Virus record (IMG/VR): IMGVR_UViG_3300015371_000053
Coordinates: 1 to 52,425 of that record
Direction: 5' to 3' (one strand)
Length of the DNA: 52,425 nt
Source of the DNA: a virus
The notes beneath the pieces are model-generated. The model made no database searches and was not told the DNA's origin. It saw nothing but the letters and a program-made list of their open reading frames with translations. The position numbers and the translations under genes are program-made. This document shows, piece by piece, positions 13,815-19,224 of this stretch (the first letter of the stretch is position 1; every line of letters begins with the position of its first letter).

Positions 13815-13833
13815 CCAAAACAAGGAGAGTTGG
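13815..13833 (+). promoter_or_regulatory. Shine-Dalgarno hairpin for the gene at 13836
   Basis: CCAA (13815-13818) pairs with TTGG (13830-13833), with the ACAAGGAGA loop at 13820-13828 plus one A-G mismatch closing it. Weakest of the five examples. Confidence 0.55.
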
Positions 13834-13835
13834 AT

Positions 13836-14075
13836 ATGGCAAGGACCATCACCATCGAGTTCAACGAGGGCGTTGACGAGGGAACGTTCTGTCGGTGGGC
13901 GAACGTGATCGAGGCTTTGACCTGGATCGAGCCCGACAAGGCCAGTGTGACCGTTGCGGACGACGGTCAGACCGACGAGAAGCTCACGGAGAAGCTCAAC
14001 GCAATGGCCAAGGACCACGCTGACAAGCTTTGGACCACCGAAGAGAAGGAAGAGAAGAAGGCCAAGACCGCCTGA
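13836..14075 (+). CDS. small acidic hypothetical protein, 79 aa
   Basis: Starts MARTITIEFNEGVDEGTFCR. Strand-helix-strand beginning (TITIEF, helix to ALTWIE, KASVTVAD) looks like a ferredoxin-like half, then a charged helix (LTEKLNAMAKDHADKLW) and a Lys/Glu tail. Start chosen from AAGGAGAG. Product unknown. Confidence 0.7.
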   Translation: MARTITIEFNEGVDEGTFCRWANVIEALTWIEPDKASVTVADDGQTDEKLTEKLNAMAKDHADKLWTTEEKEEKKAKTA

Positions 14076-14157
14076 TCTCGCCGCAGCCGCTGACGAGCGG
14101 TTCGTCCACGAGGAGCGTGGCCCCGGCTCTTGCGAACACGGGGCACACAACTTTCTA

Positions 14158-14176
14158 GTCAGACAAGGAGACTGAC
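14158..14176 (+). promoter_or_regulatory. Shine-Dalgarno hairpin for the gene at 14177
   Basis: GTCAG (14158-14162), loop ACAAGGAGA (14163-14171), CTGAC (14172-14176); ATG follows directly. Confidence 0.7.
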
Positions 14177-14668
14177 ATGCCTAATTGGGAACGCGGTGAC
14201 TACTTCGAGATCACCCACCTCAACGGAAACAAGGCTTTGGCCTGCGGTTGGTCAAATAGAAACCGCGCTAACAGCGCACAGAGTTTCGCTTGCTTCGGGT
14301 GCAACGTCTCTCACGGCATCAGCGAAATCAAGGAAGTCCGTCAACTGATCGTCCTTGACCCGGACGACTGGCAGGCGCTGAGCGACCTGTTCCGGTCATA
14401 CGACGTGATTCGCGGCCACCCCAATGTCGGCGAAACCACCCACAACCGCCGCGTGGACTACCTGCAGACGGCTCTTCAGAAGATGAGGCGACCTCAGCCC
14501 GTCGAGGTCTACTCCCACGTCGTGATCAGCTCGACCGAGCAGGAGGACACAGGCGACAAGGTGGCCGTCGCCATGTGTGGAAAGGTCTGGAAGCCCGGTG
14601 CTGAAAACATCGAGGTCAAGGGCCACTGCCCAGAGTGCCAGTCCCTTGCAGGGGTGTGGACGGCATGA
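14177..14668 (+). CDS. hypothetical Cys-containing protein, 163 aa
   Basis: Starts MPNWERGDYFEITHLNGNKA. First domain contains FACFGCNVSHG; the C-terminal domain has VAMCGKVWKPG and GHCPECQSL, a Cys4 arrangement of the CG-x-x-W-x-P ... CP-x-C type that I recall from many actinobacterial phage and chromosomal proteins of unknown function. The middle is helical (DYLQTALQKMRR). Overlaps the next gene by ATGA. Confidence 0.7.
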   Translation: MPNWERGDYFEITHLNGNKALACGWSNRNRANSAQSFACFGCNVSHGISEIKEVRQLIVLDPDDWQALSDLFRSYDVIRGHPNVGETTHNRRVDYLQTALQKMRRPQPVEVYSHVVISSTEQEDTGDKVAVAMCGKVWKPGAENIEVKGHCPECQSLAGVWTA

Positions 14669-14841
14669 AGCTCGGATACGTGCTTGGTGCCGTGAACCTG
14701 GCGATGAGCGCCGCGAACCTGTTCGTTGGCGATTTTCTTGAGGCGACCGTGCTGGGATCAACCGGCCTGTTCGTCATCGGAGCGGAAGCAGCCGCTTCAG
14801 ATCGGAAGAACAAAGCACTAGACCACAAGGAGAGGTCATGA
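14665..14841 (+). CDS. small membrane protein, 58 aa
   Basis: MKLGYVLGAVNLAMSAANLF and ATVLGSTGLFVIGAEAAA are two hydrophobic helices separated by a short VGDFLE turn; the C-terminus is charged. Starts in an ATGA overlap. The 3' end contains the Shine-Dalgarno hairpin of the next gene. Confidence 0.65.
   Translation: MKLGYVLGAVNLAMSAANLFVGDFLEATVLGSTGLFVIGAEAAASDRKNKALDHKERS
14821..14837 (+). promoter_or_regulatory. Shine-Dalgarno hairpin for the gene at 14838
   Basis: GACC (14821-14824), loop ACAAGGAGA (14825-14833), GGTC (14834-14837); ATG follows directly. Located inside the end of the upstream coding region, so coding and RNA constraints overlap. Confidence 0.65.
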
Positions 14842-15098
14842 ACGTGCTCATGAAGTTCAGAAACGACACCAACTGGGATCTCCTGGTTGTTGTCGAGGAG
14901 GCCACCTTCAACGGTGAGCCTCTGCGTCTTCTCCCCGACGAGAAGATGATCATCCACGGAGAGACCGAGGATCACTACTTCTGCACACCACTGATCGGTC
15001 CCGGACTGGTCAACGTGGTGGTGCCCAAGGACAAGGCCCGACACCTTAACGAGAGGGAGAAGCAGTCCCTGATCGGCAAGGAGATCCGAATCAACTAA
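14838..15098 (+). CDS. hypothetical protein, 86 aa
   Basis: MNVLMKFRNDTNWDLLVVVE ... IIHGETEDHYFCTPLIGPGL. Beta-rich in the first two thirds with a basic helical end (KARHLNEREKQSLIGKEI). No family recognised. Last gene before the long gene-free structured region. Confidence 0.7.
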   Translation: MNVLMKFRNDTNWDLLVVVEEATFNGEPLRLLPDEKMIIHGETEDHYFCTPLIGPGLVNVVVPKDKARHLNEREKQSLIGKEIRIN

Positions 15099-15101
15099 GA
15101 C

Positions 15102-15468
15102 CTAGAAAACATTGGTGTCGCAGCGAAACCGTGAGTGCCCTTATATCAGGGGATAAACACAAAACCGTGGGCTGAGCGACTTAAAGAAACATTACCCAAC
15201 GCCAATGTTTTCTAGCTATGTTGACTCGCGCTGCAACAAATAGGACTGGTACAGCCCCGACCAGTAGAAGGCGAGCAGGGGGCTCTTCCGGTTGATGTGG
15301 CCGGAACGAGGGTTATCCAGAACCCAACCCCTCACATGGGGGAAGACAAAAATGGACGTAGGTACCACATAAGGAGACATGGGCGGCACCCATGATCTGA
15401 AGCTCGGTTAGCCACCGAACACCTACGAGAGAGGGGTCGGCCTATATGGGTCGGCCCCTCTCTTTTTT
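15102..15468 (+). ncRNA. 367-nt highly structured candidate noncoding RNA
   Basis: No credible coding frame. Helices found by eye: P1 CTAGAAAACATTGG (15102-15115)/CCAATGTTTTCTAG (15202-15215), 14 bp perfect; inside it GTCGCAGC (15117-15124)/GCT-GA-GCGAC (15171-15180). Then ACTGGT/ACCAGT (15245/15260), GAGC/GCTC (15273/15282), TTCCGG/CCGGAA (15286/15301), GGGTT/AACCC (15310/15321), CCCC/GGGG (15328/15338). A domain closed by GTAGGT (15358)/ACCTAC (15421) holds CATGGG/CCCATG and TCGGT/ACCGA. It ends in a 14-bp terminator. It may be a leader or an independent RNA; no upstream promoter was recognised. Confidence 0.65.
15429..15468 (+). terminator. strong intrinsic terminator ending the structured RNA
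   Basis: GAGAGGGG then TCGGCC (15429-15442), loop TATATG, GGTCGG then CCCCTCTC (15449-15462): 14 bp with two G-U pairs, followed by T6 at 15463-15468. TTTTTTCATGCCCAAAA follows at 15463-15479, identical to the two other modules. Confidence 0.85.
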
Positions 15469-15483
15469 CATGCCCAAAACCTA

Positions 15484-15502
15484 GTTGGACAAGGAGACCA
15501 AC
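15484..15502 (+). promoter_or_regulatory. Shine-Dalgarno hairpin for the gene at 15504
   Basis: GTTGG (15484-15488), loop ACAAGGAGA (15489-15497), CCAAC (15498-15502), one base before the ATG. Confidence 0.7.
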
Positions 15503-15503
15503 G

Positions 15504-15749
15504 ATGACCCAAAACAAGCTTCAGCACAGGGCGAGCCTGCATGAGAAGGCCGTCCAGCGTGTCGCGTCGAACGAGATCGATGCAATCAAGACCCCGCGCA
15601 AGCGAGGCCAAAACAAGAACAGCCGTCTCACCATCATCAAGGTCAAGCCCGAGGTGATGGAGGTGGCGAAGAAGCTCCTCGAAGACTCCGAGGAGCACGG
15701 CTACACCCGGATGGAGATCGTCAGCGAGGAAGAAGTGATCCTCCGGTAG
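15504..15749 (+). CDS. basic hypothetical protein, 81 aa
   Basis: MTQNKLQHRASLHEKAVQRV; a basic N-terminal half (KTPRKRGQNKNSRLTIIKVK) followed by a helix, PEVMEVAKKLLEDSEEHGY, and a final strand, RMEIVSEEEVILR. Could bind nucleic acid through its basic part; this is inference. First gene after the structured RNA. Confidence 0.7.
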   Translation: MTQNKLQHRASLHEKAVQRVASNEIDAIKTPRKRGQNKNSRLTIIKVKPEVMEVAKKLLEDSEEHGYTRMEIVSEEEVILR

Positions 15750-15794
15750 CAGCACAGCCCAACCCCAACACCGGATTGAGTCCGGACAGAGAAC

Positions 15795-15813
15795 CGCCAG
15801 GTTGTGCCTGGCG
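15795..15813 (+). promoter_or_regulatory. hairpin directly before a ribosome site
   Basis: CGCCAGG (15795-15801), loop TTGTG, CCTGGCG (15807-15813), 7 bp perfect, followed at once by AAAGGAGAG and the ATG at 15826. No T-tract, so not a terminator; possibly a processing or stability hairpin. Confidence 0.6.
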
Positions 15814-15825
15814 AAAGGAGAGTTC

Positions 15826-16188
15826 ATGAACGGATATCGCGAGGCTACTCGGATAGACGCCGAGGAGTTCGCGGAGGGATTGTCAAAGGCCCATCTGACG
15901 TGCCGGTCCTATGGGCACAATCCATACCCCCAGAAAGTCAGAGTCGTGACTACTGAGGGGTCTCGTCGGCAGTACTACGAGCAGACGCTCAAGTGCCGCA
16001 ACGACTGTGGCGTCATCTGGCGATTGTTGATCAACATGACCACTGGTCGCCAAGTAGCACGCCGAGCCGACTACACCCGAGCCAAGGGGTATCTGGCCAG
16101 GGGAATCGGACGCATTACAGCTGATGGCAAAGGAGCTATTCGGTTGAAGGCAATTACCGATCATTACTTCACTGAGGAGAGTGAGTAG
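15826..16188 (+). CDS. hypothetical protein with Cys/Tyr core, 120 aa
   Basis: ATG after GGAGAGTTC. LTCRSYGHNPYPQKV, RRQYYEQTLKCRNDCGVIWR, then ARRADYTRAKGYLARGIGRI. The spacing CRSYGH ... Y-x4-L-x-C-x-N-D-CG ... Y-x5-Y is one I recall from actinobacteriophages; the three Cys and a His could hold zinc. Role unknown. Confidence 0.7.
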   Translation: MNGYREATRIDAEEFAEGLSKAHLTCRSYGHNPYPQKVRVVTTEGSRRQYYEQTLKCRNDCGVIWRLLINMTTGRQVARRADYTRAKGYLARGIGRITADGKGAIRLKAITDHYFTEESE

Positions 16189-16191
16189 AGA

Positions 16192-16761
16192 ATGGCGCTA
16201 CAAATCATCACCAAGATCACCTGCGACTTCCACGCGCTGAAGGAAGAGCCGGAAGAGGTCGATGCAGGAACGATCCAGATCATCCTGCCCAACGGTCAGA
16301 TCCGTGAGATCGACCTGTGCGATGGCTGTCAGTCCACCATCGTCTACAAGCATCTCATCGAGCTGGCCCAGTCCGACGTTGCTCGGGACGCCGAGGAGCA
16401 GGAGCAGCCCTCTCCCCGTCGCAAGAAGTCCCGGCCCTCCAAGTCCACATCGGACCTTCCGGAGGACTTCTACTGCACAGCCGACAACTGCGACAGAGCA
16501 TTCACGTCCGAACAGGGCGTGCTCATGCACTTGCGTCGTGCTCACCCTGACGACCAGGAAGCCCGCAAGAAGCAGATCGAGAGGACGGGTGGCGACATCA
16601 TCGTCTGCGAGAAGTGCGAACCGCCAGGACTCTTCTCCAGTGCGGAGAGCCTCACCCAGCACAACCGGACCTTCCACGCGGAAGACGACCAGCCCGCCGA
16701 CACCGGCACCAGGATCACCAGTACCGACGCGATTCCGATGCCTCACGGCGCAGAGGTCTGA
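16192..16761 (+). CDS. C2H2 zinc-finger protein, 189 aa
   Basis: Residues 1-60 hold a small domain with C11-D-F-H14 and DLCDGC (C43, C46), similar in layout to Lsr2-adjacent or actinophage zinc domains. A basic linker (RRKKSRPSKS, 76-85) follows. Finger 1 is C95-x4-C100-x12-H113-x4-H118; finger 2 is C139-x2-C142-x14-H157-x4-H162. Two classical-looking C2H2 fingers plus a basic linker suggest sequence-specific nucleic acid binding, which is unusual in a bacteriophage. The C-terminal 25 residues look disordered. Confidence 0.75.
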   Translation: MALQIITKITCDFHALKEEPEEVDAGTIQIILPNGQIREIDLCDGCQSTIVYKHLIELAQSDVARDAEEQEQPSPRRKKSRPSKSTSDLPEDFYCTADNCDRAFTSEQGVLMHLRRAHPDDQEARKKQIERTGGDIIVCEKCEPPGLFSSAESLTQHNRTFHAEDDQPADTGTRITSTDAIPMPHGAEV

Positions 16762-16768
16762 CCATCTT

Positions 16769-16874
16769 CCTGGTGTCCTTCAAGCCTGGCTGGGTGCTCC
16801 CGACTGGGCGTTTGAGGTCGCCATTTCCGTCTGGTCGGTCTCCTTGCATCCAGCCAGGTTCGTGGGACACCAGG
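16769..16874 (+). ncRNA. 106-nt structured leader before the gene at 16907
   Basis: CCTGGTGTCC (16769-16778) pairs with GGACACCAGG (16865-16874), and inside it AGCCTGGCTGG (16783-16793) with CCAGCCAGGTT (16850-16860). The apical part has CCGAC/GTCGG (16800/16834) and GGCG/CGCC (16807/16819). No coding frame. Ends 20 nt before the ribosome site, so a cis-acting leader is likely. Confidence 0.6.
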
Positions 16875-16906
16875 ACCAACTTTCAGCAGAAAACAGAAGG
16901 AGAGAA

Positions 16907-17602
16907 ATGAACAACGTTCCAGATGTCATGCCCTTCCTCTCAGGAGGAGGGCACAACGACCCCAAATCGGGCGCGTGCTTCATGGAGATGGAGTCGTTCC
17001 TGGCCGGGGAGAAGTGGGGAGCAGACCTCCAGTGTGCTCACCCCAGCCTTCGGGCGATGGCCATCTCGGTCAACGACCGATGCACCGACGAGCGTCGGCA
17101 GGAGCTGGTCCACCTGCTCGGTCGCACCATCAACACTCGTCTGGAGGACAAGAACGAGAACTTCCGGATCGCTCTGGAGCTGTGCTACTGGGCGTTCGAG
17201 CGGTTCTTCGAGCTTGGCCAGAGGGCGCGGTCTGAGGGTTCGCTTCACGATGCCACTGACTTCACCTTGAAGCAGATGCAGGAGGTCTTCAACCTGATCA
17301 AGGAGTCCCCGGAGCCTCCTTTCATCGGCAACTACGTGTTCCCGCACCCTCTGGTCACCGAGATGTTCCGGATGATCCTGAGCGCCAAGTTCGATAACGC
17401 CCTCCACATCGTGACCAGAACCGAGGCTCTGGCCAACGCAACGGCTCGGCTGGTGGACTTCATCGGTGACAAGTGGCGTCCGACGTTCCTCGCGGACTAC
17501 TTCGCGGAGTACGACGAGTTGGCCGGTCGCACCACGAAGGTCATCTCCGAGCAGGAGATGGCGGCTCTTGCGGAGGACTTCTCGAAGGTCTCTCAACCCT
17601 AG
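16907..17602 (+). CDS. conserved hypothetical protein, 231 aa
   Basis: N-terminal part reads FLSGGGHNDPKSGACFMEME, SFLAGEKWGADLQCAHPSLR and AISVNDRCTDERRQELVHLL. The motif G-A-C-x-M-E-x5-A-G-E ... C-x-H-P ... V-N-D is one I recall from many actinobacteria and their phages, with no known function. The remainder is helical. ATG 16907 was chosen from AGAAGGAGAGAA; it lies after the structured leader. Confidence 0.75.
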   Translation: MNNVPDVMPFLSGGGHNDPKSGACFMEMESFLAGEKWGADLQCAHPSLRAMAISVNDRCTDERRQELVHLLGRTINTRLEDKNENFRIALELCYWAFERFFELGQRARSEGSLHDATDFTLKQMQEVFNLIKESPEPPFIGNYVFPHPLVTEMFRMILSAKFDNALHIVTRTEALANATARLVDFIGDKWRPTFLADYFAEYDELAGRTTKVISEQEMAALAEDFSKVSQP

Positions 17603-17620
17603 GAGGATGAGGGTCTGGCG

Positions 17621-17666
17621 GGGTGTACCCGTCTCTCCGAACCCCCCGAGCAGGGCGGGTACACCC
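17621..17666 (+). promoter_or_regulatory. 11-bp inverted repeat before the gene at 17679
   Basis: GGGTGTACCCG (17621-17631) and CGGGTACACCC (17656-17666) are perfectly complementary around a 24-nt loop. AAGGAGATCC and the ATG follow within 12 bases. No T-tract. Confidence 0.6.
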
Positions 17667-17678
17667 TTAAGGAGATCC

Positions 17679-17948
17679 ATGGAGACTTACTTCTGGCTCG
17701 TGTACTTCTTCGAGGTTTTGTTTATCTCGATGTCTGCTGGTTGCGCGATGTCAGCTCCGCAACGTCGCTACATGAGTAAGAGCGCCCTCAAGATTCGCAA
17801 GCTGGCGTTCATGTCGATTCTCGGGTCGTTCATCTGGCCTATCTGGATTCCCGGTGTGGCCTTCTACCTGCTGTTCCTCTTGGCAAGACCAACATTGGAA
17901 AGGATTCATGCCGACTCCACCGAAAGAAAACCTCTTCAAAATCCGTGA
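17679..17948 (+). CDS. membrane protein, 89 aa
   Basis: Starts METYFWLVYFFEVLFISMSA: one hydrophobic helix, a basic loop (APQRRYMSKSALKIRKLA), and a second long hydrophobic region SILGSFIWPIWIPGVAFYLL. C-terminal tail charged. Overlaps the next gene by 41 bases. Function unknown. Confidence 0.65.
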   Translation: METYFWLVYFFEVLFISMSAGCAMSAPQRRYMSKSALKIRKLAFMSILGSFIWPIWIPGVAFYLLFLLARPTLERIHADSTERKPLQNP

Positions 17949-18111
17949 TCGACTCACCAGCGAGATGGTGATGGACTTCGCTCGCTCGCGGGAGTTCGAT
18001 CTGGTCGAGAAGCACCTGTTCGCATACGGGATGTGGCTCGAACGTCGCGATGACGCCTGGTCGAAGCTGGGCGTCCCTGGTCCGACGAACCGGACCTTCA
18101 GCACCGCGTAG
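17908..18111 (+). CDS. hypothetical protein, 67 aa
   Basis: ATG after AAAGGATTC. MPTPPKENLFKIRDRLTSEM then DFARSREFDLVEKHLFAYGM: helical with acidic and basic faces. No family recognised. Confidence 0.6.
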   Translation: MPTPPKENLFKIRDRLTSEMVMDFARSREFDLVEKHLFAYGMWLERRDDAWSKLGVPGPTNRTFSTA

Positions 18112-18123
18112 GTGCCCGCAGAC

Positions 18124-18240
18124 CCAGCGGGGGCGAGAGACCCGAGACTCTTGCCTCCGCTGGCCCCACGTCGCCTCCAAAGCATCTCCATGAGGATGGG
18201 AGGCGAAAGTGCCCCGGACAGGTCATGGTCCATCCGGGGC
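18124..18240 (+). ncRNA. three-hairpin structured leader
   Basis: Hairpin 1: 18124-18139 with 18148-18163, 16 bp including two G-U pairs, loop ACCCGAGA. Hairpin 2: CGCCTCC (18172-18178)/GGAGGCG (18199-18205) with inner CATC/GATG. Hairpin 3: GCCCCGGA (18211-18218)/TCCGGGGC (18233-18240). No coding frame and no T-tract, so a cis regulatory or processed RNA before the duplicated cassette starting at 18285. Confidence 0.65.
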
Positions 18241-18284
18241 GCACCTGTTTCACCACACCAACAAGTGAAAAAGGAGAGTTGTAC

Positions 18285-18566
18285 ATGCTGTTCAAGCGCA
18301 ACAAGTCCCAGGAGACCGAGGTCGAGACCCCCAAGGTGGTCGAGCCTCACGTCCTCAACATCCTGGACTCCACGGGTCACACGACCATCACCTTCGACCC
18401 CACGTCGGAGGTCGAGGTCGAGGAGACCCGCAAGAAGTTCAACGAGATCATGGCCGCTCAGCACGGCCTGGCCTACAAGGTCAGCGATGGCGAGTCCGAG
18501 ACCATCCGGGAGTTCGACCCGGATGCCAAGGAGCAGTTCATCACTCCGCAGATCCAGGGCGGATGA
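18285..18566 (+). CDS. paralog A1 of a duplicated two-gene cassette, 93 aa
   Basis: Core: VLNILDSTGHTTITFDPTSE, then ETRKKFNEIMA, and the end ETIREFDPDAKEQFITPQ followed by IQGG. The gene at 18973 repeats this plan (HIVDDSGDTRITWDP ... EVIREFDSQQRAIIMTPQ ... VGG). The pattern D-x-T/S-G-x-T-x-I-x-F/W-D-P ... I-R-E-F-D ... P-x3-G-G resembles small bacterial proteins of unknown function that I recall appearing beside the partner type found here. Preceded by ACAAGTGAAAAAGGAGAGTT. Confidence 0.75.
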   Translation: MLFKRNKSQETEVETPKVVEPHVLNILDSTGHTTITFDPTSEVEVEETRKKFNEIMAAQHGLAYKVSDGESETIREFDPDAKEQFITPQIQGG

Positions 18567-18931
18567 CGGTCAGCTACGACGAGGCCGAACAACGCGCCCA
18601 GTCGCTCCTCCCTAGTGTGCTTACTAGGGAGGAGCGGGCGCACTTCGAGATGACCGGGGAAATCATCATCACCGGCTCTCGTGGTACGAAGTTCACTATC
18701 CAGAGACACACCGTCACTGGAAACGTGATTCCGCACACTCCGGTCTACGTCAGTGGAATGTCGAGAGTCAGGGGTGGTGTGAAAATCTGCGCTCACCCAC
18801 GAATGTCCGTCTGGAGCGTCACCGGGAAACGCGCAGTTCTGCCACTCACTGATGCTCTGATAGCCCAGATCCTCGCGATCAAAGCGGATGAGGCGAAGTT
18901 CTGCCAAACCGCGTATTTCTATTCCTACTAG
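18563..18931 (+). CDS. paralog B1 of the duplicated cassette, 122 aa
   Basis: ATGA overlap with A1. Core: LTREERAHFEMTGEIIITGS, GTKFTI, a GNV, KICAHPRMSVW, then LTDALIAQILAIKADEAKF. The C-terminal 120 residues of the gene at 19225 repeat this (GEIAVTGSEGGQYVV ... GNV ... FCAHPRMYY ... DAVVSQILALQHDEFDF). Cys-Ala-His-Pro is the most conspicuous conserved element. Function unknown; presumed partner of A1. Confidence 0.75.
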   Translation: MTVSYDEAEQRAQSLLPSVLTREERAHFEMTGEIIITGSRGTKFTIQRHTVTGNVIPHTPVYVSGMSRVRGGVKICAHPRMSVWSVTGKRAVLPLTDALIAQILAIKADEAKFCQTAYFYSY

Positions 18932-18972
18932 TCGTTCCAACCACATCAAACAAGTGAAAAGAAAGGAAGGTC

Positions 18973-19221
18973 ATGACGACCATCCAGGAAACCGCAGTCC
19001 ACACCCTCCACATCGTGGACGACTCCGGGGACACCCGCATCACCTGGGACCCCAGCAAGCCCTTCGAGGTCGAGCAGGCGAAGAACTCCTTCGACGCCCA
19101 CAAGACCAAGGGCTACCTGTCCTACACCGTCCAGGGCGACGGCACCAAGGGCGAGGTCATCCGGGAGTTCGACTCCCAGCAGCGGGCGATCATCATGACC
19201 CCGCAGCACGTCGGCGGGTGA
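18973..19221 (+). CDS. paralog A2 of the duplicated cassette, 82 aa
   Basis: MTTIQETAVHTLHIVDDSGD ... ITWDPSKPFEVEQAKNSFDA ... GYLSYTVQGDGTKGEVIREF. Clear relative of the gene at 18285, diverged at DNA level, so the duplication is old or the copies were acquired separately. GGAAGG ribosome site. Confidence 0.75.
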   Translation: MTTIQETAVHTLHIVDDSGDTRITWDPSKPFEVEQAKNSFDAHKTKGYLSYTVQGDGTKGEVIREFDSQQRAIIMTPQHVGG

Positions 19222-19224
19222 TCG

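Noticed and set aside
15378-15410. Ten-codon frame MGGTHDLKLG with AAGGAG just upstream inside the structured RNA
   Set aside because: Spacing between AAGGAG and the ATG is only two bases and the frame lies in two hairpins; a leader peptide is possible but not supported enough to annotate.
16262-16906. N-terminal extension of the gene at 16907 back to 16262
   Set aside because: It would overlap the zinc-finger gene in another frame and run through the structured leader; AGAAGGAGAGAA before 16907 marks the start.
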